Shown: positions 43,746 to 52,165, numbered from the stretch's first letter. The stretch: DNA of 64,000 nt from Spirochaeta thermophila DSM 6578 (GCF_000184345.1 NC_017583.1:1178001-1242000), one strand, 5' to 3'. Numbers and translations: made by a program. Notes: generated by a model not told the origin, from the letters alone.

Positions 43746-43787
43746 ACTCACTTTTAGTGAAGAGGATATGAGAAAATCACAAGAGGG

Positions 43788-43816
43788 TTGACTTTTTTTC
43801 ATTCTTACGATAGTGT
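43788..43816 (+). promoter_or_regulatory. rpmF-acpP-rnc promoter
   Basis: TTGACT (43788-43793), 17 nt, TAGTGT (43811-43816); the rpmF ATG lies 33 nt downstream with an AGGAGATAGGAG ribosome site. Confidence 0.7.
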
Positions 43817-43849
43817 TGAAGCATTCGAGTACAGGAGATAGGAGCACAG

Positions 43850-44038
43850 ATGGCGGTACCAAAGTATAAGACTTCCAAAGCCCGTTCGAGGCGGCGTCGG
43901 TCGATCAACATGAAGCTCTCGCCAGTGGGGCTGAGCGTGTGTCCCAACTGTGGGAGCAAGGTGCGGCCGCACAGGGTGTGTCCGAAGTGCGGACACTACA
44001 AGGATCAGCAGGTCCTAGAGCCAGAGGAGATGGCCTGA
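43850..44038 (+). CDS. rpmF: 50S ribosomal protein L32
   Basis: 62 residues: MAVPKYKTSKARSRRRRS followed by a four-cysteine zinc site, CPNCGSK and CPKCGHY. This is the zinc-containing form. It precedes acpP, a frequent link of ribosome and lipid genes. Confidence 0.97.
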   Translation: MAVPKYKTSKARSRRRRSINMKLSPVGLSVCPNCGSKVRPHRVCPKCGHYKDQQVLEPEEMA

Positions 44039-44068
44039 TCAATCCTAAAGGAGAAGGGAGATCGCATC

Positions 44069-44311
44069 ATGGACGAACTCTTTGAAAAGATGAAGAAACT
44101 TATCGCCGAAAAGCTCGAGATCGAGGAAGACAAGATCACCCTGGATTCCTCTTTCCGTCAGGATCTTGGGGCGGATAGCCTCGATACGTACGAGCTCGTA
44201 TATGCCATCGAAGAGGAACTGGGGATCACCATCCCTGACGAAAAGGCCAATGAGTTTGAGACGGTGCGCGATGCGCTTGAATTCATAAAGGCAGAATTGG
44301 AGAAGAAATAA
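44069..44311 (+). CDS. acpP: Acyl carrier protein
   Basis: 80 residues, acidic. The phosphopantetheine attachment site is Ser in GADSLDTYELVYAIEEELGI. Thr replaces the more common Val/Ile after DSLD. CoaD product (CoA) encoded nearby is the donor of the prosthetic group. AAGGAGAAGGGAG precedes the ATG. Confidence 0.97.
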   Translation: MDELFEKMKKLIAEKLEIEEDKITLDSSFRQDLGADSLDTYELVYAIEEELGITIPDEKANEFETVRDALEFIKAELEKK

Positions 44312-44317
44312 GCACCT

Positions 44318-45073
44318 GTGTGGTTTCTTAAGACATCTGGAAGAAATGAACGGGCTGATTCTCCCCTTTCTGACGATCGAAAGAAAGAGCTTCGACTCTT
44401 CGAAAAACAGGTAGGGATCAGGTTCAGAAGCCTCGAGCTTCTGAACCTGGCGTTTTCCCATCGTTCCTATGCAAACGAGCGTGTTTCGATGGGGGACAAC
44501 GAGCGCCTCGAATTCCTTGGTGACGCGGTGCTCGGACTGGCGGTCGCCGATTACCTGTACAGGACGTTTCCCGAGAAACAGGAAGGGGAACTCGCCCGCA
44601 TAAAGTCGTTCGTGGTGAGCGAGGACACCCTCTACGAGATCGCCCGAAGGATAAAGGTGGACAACTTCATCCTCATCAGCAAGGGTGAAGAGTATGCCGG
44701 GGGGAGGACGAAGAAGGCCCTCCTCGCCGACGCGATGGAGGCAATCATAGGGGCGTATTTCCTCGATGCAGGGTTCGAGGCGGCGAGGGACTTCGTCCTC
44801 CGGCTGGTGGTGCCGGAGATCGAGAAAGTCGTCGAGAACCGCCACAAGAAAGACTACAAGACCCTCCTTCAGGAATACGTGCAGAAGAATTTCAAGACCT
44901 ACCCTCGCTACAGGGTGGTGGAGAAACTCGGCCCTGAACACAACCGTACCTTCAGGATCGAGGTGCAGATCCGTGACAAGAAGTACGGCCCTGGGGAGGG
45001 GAAGAACAAAAAGGAAGCCGAGCAGAGTGCCGCCTCCATCGCCTACAGGGCCATCGTCGGTGACGAGGATTGA
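44318..45073 (+). CDS. rnc: Ribonuclease III
   Basis: Cleaves double-stranded RNA in rRNA and mRNA processing. 251 residues. The catalytic signature NERLEFLGDAVLGL and the second acidic cluster (LLADAMEAIIGA) are intact. The C-terminal dsRNA-binding domain runs from DYKTLLQEYVQ to KKEAEQSAA. The start GTG 44318 gives an N-terminal extension of about 25 residues and has no clear ribosome site, so the true start may differ slightly. It follows acpP after 6 nt. Confidence 0.95.
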   Translation: MWFLKTSGRNERADSPLSDDRKKELRLFEKQVGIRFRSLELLNLAFSHRSYANERVSMGDNERLEFLGDAVLGLAVADYLYRTFPEKQEGELARIKSFVVSEDTLYEIARRIKVDNFILISKGEEYAGGRTKKALLADAMEAIIGAYFLDAGFEAARDFVLRLVVPEIEKVVENRHKKDYKTLLQEYVQKNFKTYPRYRVVEKLGPEHNRTFRIEVQIRDKKYGPGEGKNKKEAEQSAASIAYRAIVGDED

Positions 45074-45079
45074 ATCCGT

Positions 45080-46465
45080 TCAGACGTGTTGTTTCCCCCT
45101 CTGGGTATAGAAATTCCGTGCGAGCTCTGTGAGGCGCGCGCGGGTGTTCTGAGAGGGGTCTTCGAGTACCGCGTCCAGGAGAAATCTGAGGGTTTTCCCC
45201 ATCCAGGGACCGGGAGGGATACCGGCGTCTTCCTGGAGGATGTGTCCGTCCACCGCAAGGTCCTTTATGCTGAGGGGGGTGTTTTCGGCAAGGAGGCGCT
45301 CCGCCCTTGCTTTGAGTCCCGCAAGATCGTGGGAAGGAGCCGTCTCCCCCGTCATCCCTATCCGGTCCGCGATCCTGAGCTTGATGAGTCGTTCCAAATA
45401 CTCCGGACCCGTACGGTGGAGGAAACGGCGTACTGCTGCGTCCGTCCAGTCGGGTGTGTAGTCGAACATGTGGTGTCTGATCAGGTGGCTCACATCCTGG
45501 ATGACGGCGTTGGGGAACTTCAGCCTCTTCAGTATGCGTTGAGCCAGATGAGACGATACGTGTTCGTGACGATGGAAGTGGATGCCACCGAGATCGTCCT
45601 CACTGAGGGTCTCGGGCTTCCCGATGTCGTGAAGGAGCCCCGCCCACCTGAGTGGCGGATCGGAGGGGGGGAGTGCGTCACAGGTGTGAAGGAGATGATC
45701 GAGGACGTCGAACCTGTGGGGAGGAGACTGAAGCACACCTCTGCACTTCTCGAGCTCCGGGAGTACGATGGAGAGTATCCCGGTCTCTTCCATCTGCAGA
45801 AATCCTCGGGAAGGACGGACTGCTTCCATGATCTTGGAGAGCTCGTCCCGTATCCGTTCCCAGGAGATACGTCTCAGGTGCTCCACATGCCTCCCTATGG
45901 CTGTATAGGTCTCCTGTTCTATCGAAAATGAGAGCTGGGTGGCGAAGCGTATGGCCCTGAGAATCCGCAGTGCATCCTCCTCGAACCTCTCCTCAGGGTT
46001 TCCGATGGCCTTTATGAGTCTCCTCTTGATATCGCTGTACCCATCGAACGGGTCGAAGAATTCTCCGGTGAGAGGATCGAGTGCCATGGCGTTGATGGTG
46101 AAGTCTCTCCGTGAGAGATCCTCCTCGAGGGATGTGGTGAACCGCACTTCGTCGGGGTGCCGGCCGTCTGAATAGGATGTTTCCACCCGGAAGGTGGTGA
46201 CCTCGTAGCAGTGATCCCTGAACACGATCGTGACGGTGCCGTGTTGGATCCCCGTGGGAATGACCCTCCTGAAGAGCTTCATCACCTCTCGAGGGGGGGC
46301 ATCCGTGGCAAGATCGTAGTCTTCGGGGGGAGTACCCAGAGCCAAGTTCCTGAGGGCGCCCCCGACGATATAGCAGGAGAATCCGTGTTTCCTCAGTGTC
46401 CTGCAGACGAGCAGGAGCGTTCCGGGGAAACGGGGGAGAGGAAACGGTGCTCTGCGCGCTTCCAT
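45080..46465 (-). CDS. cca: CCA-adding enzyme / poly(A) polymerase family nucleotidyltransferase with HD domain
   Basis: 461 residues. Class II nucleotidyltransferase motifs: VGGALRNLALG, the metal-binding DYDLATDA, RRDFTINAMAL and EDALRILRAIRFA. A C-terminal HD domain shows LLHDIGKP and HRHEHVSSH. CCA addition is required because the tRNA gene here lacks CCA; poly(A) polymerase activity cannot be excluded. ATG 46465 is set by the leaderless promoter. An upstream in-frame ATG would lie in the flaB terminator region. Confidence 0.92.
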   Translation of the reverse strand: MEARRAPFPLPRFPGTLLLVCRTLRKHGFSCYIVGGALRNLALGTPPEDYDLATDAPPREVMKLFRRVIPTGIQHGTVTIVFRDHCYEVTTFRVETSYSDGRHPDEVRFTTSLEEDLSRRDFTINAMALDPLTGEFFDPFDGYSDIKRRLIKAIGNPEERFEEDALRILRAIRFATQLSFSIEQETYTAIGRHVEHLRRISWERIRDELSKIMEAVRPSRGFLQMEETGILSIVLPELEKCRGVLQSPPHRFDVLDHLLHTCDALPPSDPPLRWAGLLHDIGKPETLSEDDLGGIHFHRHEHVSSHLAQRILKRLKFPNAVIQDVSHLIRHHMFDYTPDWTDAAVRRFLHRTGPEYLERLIKLRIADRIGMTGETAPSHDLAGLKARAERLLAENTPLSIKDLAVDGHILQEDAGIPPGPWMGKTLRFLLDAVLEDPSQNTRARLTELARNFYTQRGKQHV

Positions 46466-46472
46466 GGAGCCA

Positions 46473-46500
46473 AGTATATGGATGGGGGGAGTTCTGTCAA
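46473..46500 (-). promoter_or_regulatory. cca promoter, leaderless
   Basis: On the minus strand TTGACA (46500-46495), 16 nt, TATACT (46478-46473), then 7 nt to ATG 46465. The -35 box lies directly after the T tract of the flaB terminator. Confidence 0.75.
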
Positions 46501-46501
46501 T

Positions 46502-46528
46502 AAAAAGGCCCCGAGGATCGGGGCCTTT
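46502..46528 (-). terminator. Intrinsic terminator of flaB
   Basis: An 11-bp perfect stem AAAGGCCCCGA/TCGGGGCCTTT (46504-46514 with 46518-46528) and a 3-nt loop lie 20 nt after the flaB stop. They are followed on the minus strand by TTTAT. Confidence 0.9.
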
Positions 46529-46547
46529 CGATACAGGTGTCACGGGA

Positions 46548-47420
46548 CTACCTGAGCAGCTCGAGTACCGACTGAGGCTTCTGGTTGGCCTGGGCGAGCA
46601 TGGCGGTGGAGGTCTGAATCAGGATCTGCTTCTTCACGTACTCCACCATCTCTGCAGCCATATCCGCGTCCCTGATCCTCGACTCTGCGGCCTGGAGGTT
46701 CTCGGCGCCTATGGAGAGGCTCTTTCGGGAGTACTCCAGCCTGTTCTGATACGCACCGAGATCGGCCCTCTGCTTGTTCACCTTGAGGAGGGCCTTGTCG
46801 ATGAGACCGATGGCCCTGTTGGCATCCTCCGGGGTGCCGAGGGTGAAGAAACTGGCGGTATGGGGGAGTCCGTTGGTGCTCTGGATACCGAGGCCCTGCG
46901 CAGTCATGGTCCCGATATAGACTCGCTCGCGCTGATCCATGTTGGCTCCGATGTGGAACCACATGCTGGCGGTGACCACGTTCTCTCCGGTCTCCCGCGC
47001 GAATCTTCCGGTGAGGAGGTTCATGCCGTTGAACTGGGCGTGGGATGCGATCCTGTTGATCTCGTCCACCAGCTGGGAGACTTCGACCTGGATCTGCATC
47101 CTGTCCTCGTCCGAGTAGATGCCGTTGGCGGCCTGAACTGCCAGTTCCCTCAGCCGCTGGAGGATGTCCTGGATATCCTGGAGATATCCCTCGGCGGTCT
47201 GGATGAACGAGATGCCGTCGGCGGCGTTTCTCTCGGCCTGCCTGAGTCCCCGGATCTGGGAACGCATCTTCTCGGAGACGGCAAGGCCTGATGCATCGTC
47301 AGAGGCCCTGTTGATACGGAGACCGGACGAGAGCTTTTCCATGCTCTTGTCCATGTCAATCCCGTTGAACTTGTTCTGACGATGAGCGAAGAGGGCACTG
47401 ATGTTGTGATTGATAATCAT
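46548..47420 (-). CDS. flaB: Flagellin FlaB (periplasmic flagellar core protein)
   Basis: 290 residues, typical of spirochaete FlaB. N-terminal coiled domain [35 protein letters not shown] and C-terminal [17 protein letters not shown] with the terminal LLR. No signal peptide, as expected for export through the flagellar type III system. It has its own sigma-28-like promoter, a structured leader, a strong GGAGG ribosome site 7 nt upstream and a strong terminator. Confidence 0.97.
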   Translation of the reverse strand: MIINHNISALFAHRQNKFNGIDMDKSMEKLSSGLRINRASDDASGLAVSEKMRSQIRGLRQAERNAADGISFIQTAEGYLQDIQDILQRLRELAVQAANGIYSDEDRMQIQVEVSQLVDEINRIASHAQFNGMNLLTGRFARETGENVVTASMWFHIGANMDQRERVYIGTMTAQGLGIQSTNGLPHTASFFTLGTPEDANRAIGLIDKALLKVNKQRADLGAYQNRLEYSRKSLSIGAENLQAAESRIRDADMAAEMVEYVKKQILIQTSTAMLAQANQKPQSVLELLR

Positions 47421-47478
47421 GTGCTATCCTCCGTGATAGATTGTGGGAACCTCCCTGTTCCCTGGTCTCGACGAGACC
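47421..47478 (-). promoter_or_regulatory. flaB mRNA leader with two hairpins and two CsrA-type sites
   Basis: On the minus strand the leader folds GGTCTCG/CGAGACC (47478-47464) and then GGGAAC-AGGGAG-GTTCCC (47462-47445). The second loop shows an AGGGA (ANGGA) motif inside ACAGGGAGGT. Another ANGGA, ACGGA (47434-47430), overlaps the GGAGG ribosome site (47432-47428). This two-site layout is known for CsrA control of hag in Bacillus; its role here is inference. Confidence 0.6.
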
Positions 47479-47487
47479 TCTCTTCAA

Positions 47488-47514
47488 TTGTCGGATGCCT
47501 CTGCAGGCGCTTTA
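47488..47514 (-). promoter_or_regulatory. Sigma-28 (FliA)-like promoter of flaB
   Basis: Minus strand TAAA (47514-47511), exactly 15 nt, TCCGACAA (47495-47488). The consensus is TAAA-N15-GCCGATAA, so ten of twelve positions match. Confidence 0.75.
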
Positions 47515-47529
47515 TCATTTTTCCCGTAG

Positions 47530-47559
47530 TTGACAGATGCCTCTGGTTTTTCGTTACAT
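47530..47559 (+). promoter_or_regulatory. thiN promoter, leaderless
   Basis: TTGACA (47530-47535), 18 nt, TTACAT (47554-47559), then 6 nt to ATG 47566. It lies back to back with the flaB promoter. Confidence 0.7.
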
Positions 47560-47565
47560 AGACCC

Positions 47566-48216
47566 ATGGACGTGGGGGTCGTCTGTACGGGAGGGCTCGG
47601 ACCGGAAAAGGAGCTCGTCGCATCTCTCCTGTCGCGGACGGAGGATCCGGATCGGATCTTCGTGGTGGCCGCTGACTCCGGTCTCCTCCTGTGCAGAGAG
47701 TATGGGCTGACCCCCCACCTCTTCGTGGGAGACCTCGATTCCCTCCCGGACAGAAGCGTGCTCCACGCCTTTCCTCGTACCGAGGTGAGGATATTCCCCA
47801 GGGACAAGGACTATACCGATACGGAACTCGCGATAGAGGCTCTCAGGGAGAGAGGGGTGCATCGCTGGTTTCTCCTTGGAGGGGGAGGGGGACGTGCCGA
47901 TCAGTTCCTCGGCATTGTCTCCCTGTGCATCCGCGACTTTCATCCTGAGGTGTGGCTCACCCACCGCGAGGAGATCCGGGTGCTCCGGGAAGGATGCAGA
48001 TACAGGATCGACGTGCAGAGGGGTGACATCATTTCCCTCTTTCCTCTCTCCTGCAGGAGGTGCCGTGCCGTCACGAGAGGATTGCGGTGGCCGCTGGACT
48101 CCCTCGAGTGGCGGCCGGGGGATATGGGTATCAGCAACGAGGCGGTGGAGGATGTCGTGGAGGTCATGGTGGTGGAGGGACGGTACCTCTGGGTGAGGAA
48201 CCTCGCCCCCGTGTGA
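47566..48216 (+). CDS. thiN: Thiamine pyrophosphokinase
   Basis: Transfers pyrophosphate from ATP to thiamine, giving thiamine diphosphate. 216 residues. VVAADSGLLLCREYGLTPHL, the acidic substrate motif VGDLDSL, the DYTDTELAIEAL motif and LLGGGGGRADQFL are family hallmarks. The C-terminal substrate domain ends with GISNEAV. ATG 47566 fits the leaderless promoter; the GTG-type start at 47530 would lie in the -35 box. Confidence 0.93.
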   Translation: MDVGVVCTGGLGPEKELVASLLSRTEDPDRIFVVAADSGLLLCREYGLTPHLFVGDLDSLPDRSVLHAFPRTEVRIFPRDKDYTDTELAIEALRERGVHRWFLLGGGGGRADQFLGIVSLCIRDFHPEVWLTHREEIRVLREGCRYRIDVQRGDIISLFPLSCRRCRAVTRGLRWPLDSLEWRPGDMGISNEAVEDVVEVMVVEGRYLWVRNLAPV

Positions 48217-48230
48217 AGGATGGCCGAAGG

Positions 48231-48734
48231 TCAGGAGGGTGGAGGAAAGAGTCCTTTCTCTCTCGCCGTCTCCTTGAGCCGATCGAGGGTCCTCCGCGGG
48301 TCTTCCACGAGTATACGGTTGCCTCCGAGCAGCTCTCCTATTCCGATTTCGTTCGGAAAGCGGGGGATGATGTGCTGGTGGAGGTGGGGGATCGACGCTC
48401 CTGCACACAGCCCCATGTTGAATCCCACATTGTAGCCGGAGGGATGATAGGTGTGGTCCAGGAGTGTCAGGCACGCCCTTGTGAGATCGATGAGACGGAC
48501 CTGCTGTTCCCCCGTGAGGTCTCGTATGTCCTCCGTGTGGTGGCGAGGGAAGAGGAGGAGGTGTCCGGGATTGTAGGGGTAGAGATTGACCGACACCATG
48601 AACGTCTCGTCCTCCCAGAGAACGAGTTCAGGTACCGTACCGTCGTGTTGGGCTATGTGACAGAGGATGCATCCCTTGTCCGTCGTCCGTGATTGTACGT
48701 AACCGAGTTTGTTGAAGACGAAGAAGTAGGCCAT
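48231..48734 (-). CDS. HIT family nucleotide hydrolase/phosphorylase
   Basis: 167 residues. The histidine triad is HLHQHIIPR at about residue 117. CILCHI near the N-terminus is a zinc-type pair seen in Ap4A phosphorylase-like HIT proteins. Also NLYPYNPGHLLLFPRHH. Probably acts on dinucleoside polyphosphates. It is last in a minus-strand HAD-SPFH-HIT operon, 10 nt after its neighbour. Confidence 0.9.
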   Translation of the reverse strand: MAYFFVFNKLGYVQSRTTDKGCILCHIAQHDGTVPELVLWEDETFMVSVNLYPYNPGHLLLFPRHHTEDIRDLTGEQQVRLIDLTRACLTLLDHTYHPSGYNVGFNMGLCAGASIPHLHQHIIPRFPNEIGIGELLGGNRILVEDPRRTLDRLKETAREKGLFPPPS

Positions 48735-48744
48735 GGCAACGCCA

Positions 48745-49557
48745 CTATTCGAGGCCTTCCAGAATCCCCAAAGGGTCGGGATTCGAAGGGTCGAGTTTGA
48801 AGTACTCTATGAGGATGGGATACTCCTGAAGCACCTTTCCGTACCGTTCCATCCGTTCGAGGAGGATCTTCTCCCGTTCCTCTCTGAATGCCCGCTCCCT
48901 TACCGCAGCCCTTCGTGCCTCTGCCTGGGCCTTGAGGATCTCCTCGTAGAGCTGTCGGGCCTGACGGTAGATCTCGAGGTCCGGAAGGCGTTCGAGATCG
49001 ACGGAAAGGGTGAGTAGTTCGAAGGCCGGCATCTCTTCCCGGAAACGTTCCGAGAGCTTCGGTCCGAAAGCATCCATGTCGAGCGATGTATCCGAGATCA
49101 CCCGGGAGAATGTCTGTTCCGTGAGGTCCCGGATTCGAACCTCTTGGTTCTCATACCAGTCCTCCAGATCATCCGGGAGGATCCCCTCTCGGGCGAGGGA
49201 GGGCAGGTACGAGGGGCGGAGGCGATAGGAGAGGTGGACGACCAGCCGGTAGGAGAACTCGGCTGAGGTAGGAAGGATTTCCGAGAAGAGATCGGCCGAG
49301 GGAAGCCCTCCTTCGACCACGATGTCCGTGGCCCGCGTGGTCACGGGATATGCGTGGAGCGTGAGATTGGTGGGGATGAGTCGTTCCCACCGCCACACGA
49401 ATTCACCAGGGGCGACTACCCGTGAGGCCCATCCGGATGTCTTGGTGAAGATCACGCCGTATTCATGTTCGTCCAGTGAGAATTGGATCCATCCCGCATA
49501 GAAAATCGCCCCTCCGATCAGTAAGAGAATGACGAGCACGATGATGAACTTCTTCAT
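48745..49557 (-). CDS. SPFH/Band 7-like membrane-anchored protein
   Basis: 270 residues. An N-terminal membrane segment (about 4-22, IIVLVILLLIGGAIFYAGW) precedes a Band 7-like domain (EHEYGVIFTKTSG, VVAPGEFVWRWERLIPTN). A C-terminal helical and coiled part follows (EILKAQAEARRAAVRER). Resembles HflK/HflC/prohibitin proteins that scaffold membrane proteases, but divergent. A GGAGG site precedes ATG 49557. The first codons overlap the HAD gene by 4 nt. Confidence 0.72.
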   Translation of the reverse strand: MKKFIIVLVILLLIGGAIFYAGWIQFSLDEHEYGVIFTKTSGWASRVVAPGEFVWRWERLIPTNLTLHAYPVTTRATDIVVEGGLPSADLFSEILPTSAEFSYRLVVHLSYRLRPSYLPSLAREGILPDDLEDWYENQEVRIRDLTEQTFSRVISDTSLDMDAFGPKLSERFREEMPAFELLTLSVDLERLPDLEIYRQARQLYEEILKAQAEARRAAVRERAFREEREKILLERMERYGKVLQEYPILIEYFKLDPSNPDPLGILEGLE

Positions 49558-50498
49558 CGCGGCACCTCCTTCGTGGCGGTTATCGGAGAGAGGAGTTCCC
49601 TGAGATCCGTGATCACGCAATCCGGAACCACTCCCCGGCACGACGGATCCTCCTCCCGCGTTCTCAGTGATCGGGAATCCCCGGCGAAGAGCGCAGTCCG
49701 GAACCCGACCTCGGCGGCAGGGGCGATGTCGTTCCTCATATCGTTTCCGACATAGAGCACCTGATCGGGATCGACACCTTCGGTTTCGAGCAGACTCCTC
49801 GCTTTCTCGAAGAGCGAGCGAGAAGGTTTCGCCTCACCACAGAGGAACGAGTAGATGCAGAGGTCGCTCCTGAATCCCAGAGAGGGGGGGAAGTGATTCC
49901 AGAAGTGCCTGAAGAGGAGGGGTGTGTAGAACTGTGCGTTGGAGATGATACCCAAGGTGAAGCCTGCTTCCCGGAGGAAAGACAGGAGCTCCTCCGCCCC
50001 GGGCATGGGGAAGACCGGATTCGAGATGAGCTCGTACCGGATGGCCAGGAGGGGGAGATCCTCTTCGGAGGGGCTTTCGCCCTCGAAGCGTCCTTCTTCG
50101 ATCAAAGCTTCGATGAACTCCTTCCAGATCTCCAGGATATCCACCTCGGGAAAGAGGATGCCTTCCCTCCTGCGTGCCTCGTGATGTTTCTCGATGAGCG
50201 AGAAGAAGATCGAGGTATACGAGGCATCTTCCTCCATGAGAGGGAACCCGGCTTCCCTCATGGCCCGCCGCATGGCATGCTCGGGGTTCTGTGTCTGCAC
50301 CACCCCGATATCGCCGCTTCCCGAGATGAAGAGGGTGCCGTATACGTCGAACAGCAGCGCCTTTATCGGGAGGGACTCGGGGAGAATCGGATCCCTGTCC
50401 GTCGGATGTGGCTCGAGCGGGGTCAGATACCTGTGGAAGACCAGTTCCGCCCGTCGGTACAATCCTTCGGAGTAGAGACTACCCTCCACACGATCCAT
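49554..50498 (-). CDS. HAD-superfamily hydrolase
   Basis: 314 residues. Motif I is ALLFDVYGTLF, motif II GIISNA and motif III/IV around CGEAKPSRSLF and VLYVGNDMRNDIAPA. The second catalytic Asp position is Tyr (DVYGT), as in many HAD phosphatases and dehalogenases. A 45-residue N-terminal extension precedes the domain and has no recognised match. Substrate unknown. The start is supported by the promoter ending 6 nt upstream. Confidence 0.85.
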   Translation of the reverse strand: MDRVEGSLYSEGLYRRAELVFHRYLTPLEPHPTDRDPILPESLPIKALLFDVYGTLFISGSGDIGVVQTQNPEHAMRRAMREAGFPLMEEDASYTSIFFSLIEKHHEARRREGILFPEVDILEIWKEFIEALIEEGRFEGESPSEEDLPLLAIRYELISNPVFPMPGAEELLSFLREAGFTLGIISNAQFYTPLLFRHFWNHFPPSLGFRSDLCIYSFLCGEAKPSRSLFEKARSLLETEGVDPDQVLYVGNDMRNDIAPAAEVGFRTALFAGDSRSLRTREEDPSCRGVVPDCVITDLRELLSPITATKEVPR

Positions 50499-50504
50499 GT
50501 GATA

Positions 50505-50533
50505 GTGATACTATAGAGGCGCCGATAATGCAA
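50505..50533 (-). promoter_or_regulatory. Promoter of the HAD-SPFH-HIT operon, leaderless
   Basis: Minus strand TTGCAT (50533-50528), 17 nt, TATCAC (50510-50505), 6 nt, ATG 50498. TATCAC is repeated immediately before the ATG. Confidence 0.55.
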
Positions 50534-50538
50534 GAGAT

Positions 50539-50859
50539 ATGAAGATACGCCGACTGTTCGAACAGAGTCTTCTGCTGCTTCTCCTCCTCGATCTCGTGCT
50601 TCTGTTCTATACGGGGATCTTTTTCCTCTCAGGGGGAATCCAGGGGCTCGCGGAGGAGACACAGAACTTGCTTCTCGCACTCATGCAGGTGCTTTTCGGC
50701 GGGGTGGTTGCGGCGAGTCTTCTCCTGCTCGTCTTCTCTTTTCATCCCAGGGCCCACCACTCGATCGGCCTGCGTGTGTGGGCCTTCCTTGGCTTCACTC
50801 TGGGGCTCGTGATGCTGGGAGGGCTCTTCCTCCTCGATCTCCTTTTCAGAGGAGTATGA
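50539..50859 (+). CDS. Small integral membrane protein, unknown
   Basis: 106 residues with three predicted membrane segments (about 10-30, 42-64 and 79-102) separated by short loops, e.g. GGIQGLAEETQN and HPRAHHSIG. No family recognised. GATAAT (50524-50529) upstream may be a -10 box. Its stop overlaps the map start (ATGA). Confidence 0.65.
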   Translation: MKIRRLFEQSLLLLLLLDLVLLFYTGIFFLSGGIQGLAEETQNLLLALMQVLFGGVVAASLLLLVFSFHPRAHHSIGLRVWAFLGFTLGLVMLGGLFLLDLLFRGV

Positions 50860-51668
50860 GGAAGATGCGGCATCTCTCGTATGGCCCGCTCAAGACCCCG
50901 GTGGAGGTCACCTGTATACGTAGGTCCTGCCGTTTCATCGAGGTCCTTTTCAGGCATATCAAGCCGATGGTGCGTCCCGGTGTGAACATGAAAGAGCTCT
51001 TGCGTATCTGCGAGTTGGCCATGGCGAGGAAGAAGGTGCGCCCGTCGTTGGAACTCGATGCGGGATTCCCCTATCCCGTCTCATTTTGCCTCAATGATGT
51101 GGCGGCCCACGGCATGCCTGCAGATTATGTACTTCGTGATAACGATCTGCTCACGATCGACATCACGGTGGCCCTGGAGGGGTGGCATGGTGACGGGGCC
51201 TGGACATACCTATCGGGGAAGGTGGACGAGGAGGGGAGGGCCCTCGTCCGTGCCGCCTGGAGGTGTACCATGGCGGGGATCCGTGCTGCGGTGGCTGGCG
51301 GCTTCGTCCGTGACATAGGGGCGACGATAGAGGAGGAGGCGTCCAGGGTGGGGTGTTCGGTGATCCCCGATTTCGCGGGCCACGGTATAGGAAGGGCCTA
51401 CCACGAAGAGCCTCTCATCTATCATCACGGTATCCCCGGTACCGGCCTCAAAATCGTGCCTGGGATGGTCTTCACCATAGAGCCCATTGTAACCTTTGGA
51501 CGCCCGGAGGTGTTTAAAGACGGAACAGGCGGTTTCCGCATGCGGGATGGATCCAAAACGGCGCAGTTCGAACACACCGTGGCGGTCTTTCCTCATCATA
51601 CCGAGATCCTCACCCTGGGGAGGCGCCAGTATGGGGATGATCTCCTGAGGGAGGATCTCTTCCTCTAG
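50856..51668 (+). CDS. map: Methionine aminopeptidase, type I
   Basis: Removes initiator methionine. 270 residues. The five metal ligands are recognisable: Asp in LLTIDITVAL, Asp in HGDGAW, His in AGHGIGRAYHE, Glu in FTIEPIV and Glu in QFEHTV. The N-terminus HLSYGPLKTPVEVTCI lacks a zinc-finger extension. ATG 50856 or 50865 are both possible starts. Confidence 0.94.
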   Translation: MRKMRHLSYGPLKTPVEVTCIRRSCRFIEVLFRHIKPMVRPGVNMKELLRICELAMARKKVRPSLELDAGFPYPVSFCLNDVAAHGMPADYVLRDNDLLTIDITVALEGWHGDGAWTYLSGKVDEEGRALVRAAWRCTMAGIRAAVAGGFVRDIGATIEEEASRVGCSVIPDFAGHGIGRAYHEEPLIYHHGIPGTGLKIVPGMVFTIEPIVTFGRPEVFKDGTGGFRMRDGSKTAQFEHTVAVFPHHTEILTLGRRQYGDDLLREDLFL

Positions 51669-51723
51669 GCTGTCCATGGGGTGATACTTTCCCATTCTTC
51701 GATTCCGTAGTAGGGTAGTACGC

Positions 51724-52161
51724 ATGGAGACGGAGTTCTACAGAAACGGCCTGAGATTCTCCTGTGTTCGTTGTTCGAGATGCTGTCGACATGAGCCTGG
51801 ATATGTCTTCCTCTCGATGGATGATCTCAAGGAGATCGCGCGTTTCCTGGGTCTCGATATTTCGGAAACGGTGGATCGATACTGCAGGGATGTCCACATA
51901 AATGGGTTCAGACGGCTTTCCCTCAAGGAGAAACCCAATTTCGACTGCATCTTCTGGGAGAATGGAGGATGCAGCATCTACCGGGCACGCCCCATCCAGT
52001 GTCGAACCTACCCCTTTTGGGAAGAATACCTCGGAGATGAGGAGACGTGGAGATCGCTCGAGCTCTCCTGCCCGGGGGTGAACAAAGGAAGGCTGTACAC
52101 CTTCGAGGAAATAGAGGAGCTGAGAAGAATACGCCGTGAGCACCCTCCGATCGTCCTGTGA
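51724..52161 (+). CDS. YkgJ-family cysteine-cluster protein
   Basis: 145 residues. FSCVRCSRCCRHEPGYVFLS, then CIFWENGGCSIYRARPIQCR and a final SCPG are the pattern of this Fe-S or zinc-binding family (CxRCxxCC and CxxY..RP..CR). Function is unknown. The 55 bp upstream contain a poor TTTCCC-17-TAGGGT promoter candidate 7 nt before the ATG. Confidence 0.88.
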   Translation: METEFYRNGLRFSCVRCSRCCRHEPGYVFLSMDDLKEIARFLGLDISETVDRYCRDVHINGFRRLSLKEKPNFDCIFWENGGCSIYRARPIQCRTYPFWEEYLGDEETWRSLELSCPGVNKGRLYTFEEIEELRRIRREHPPIVL

Positions 52162-52165
52162 TTTC

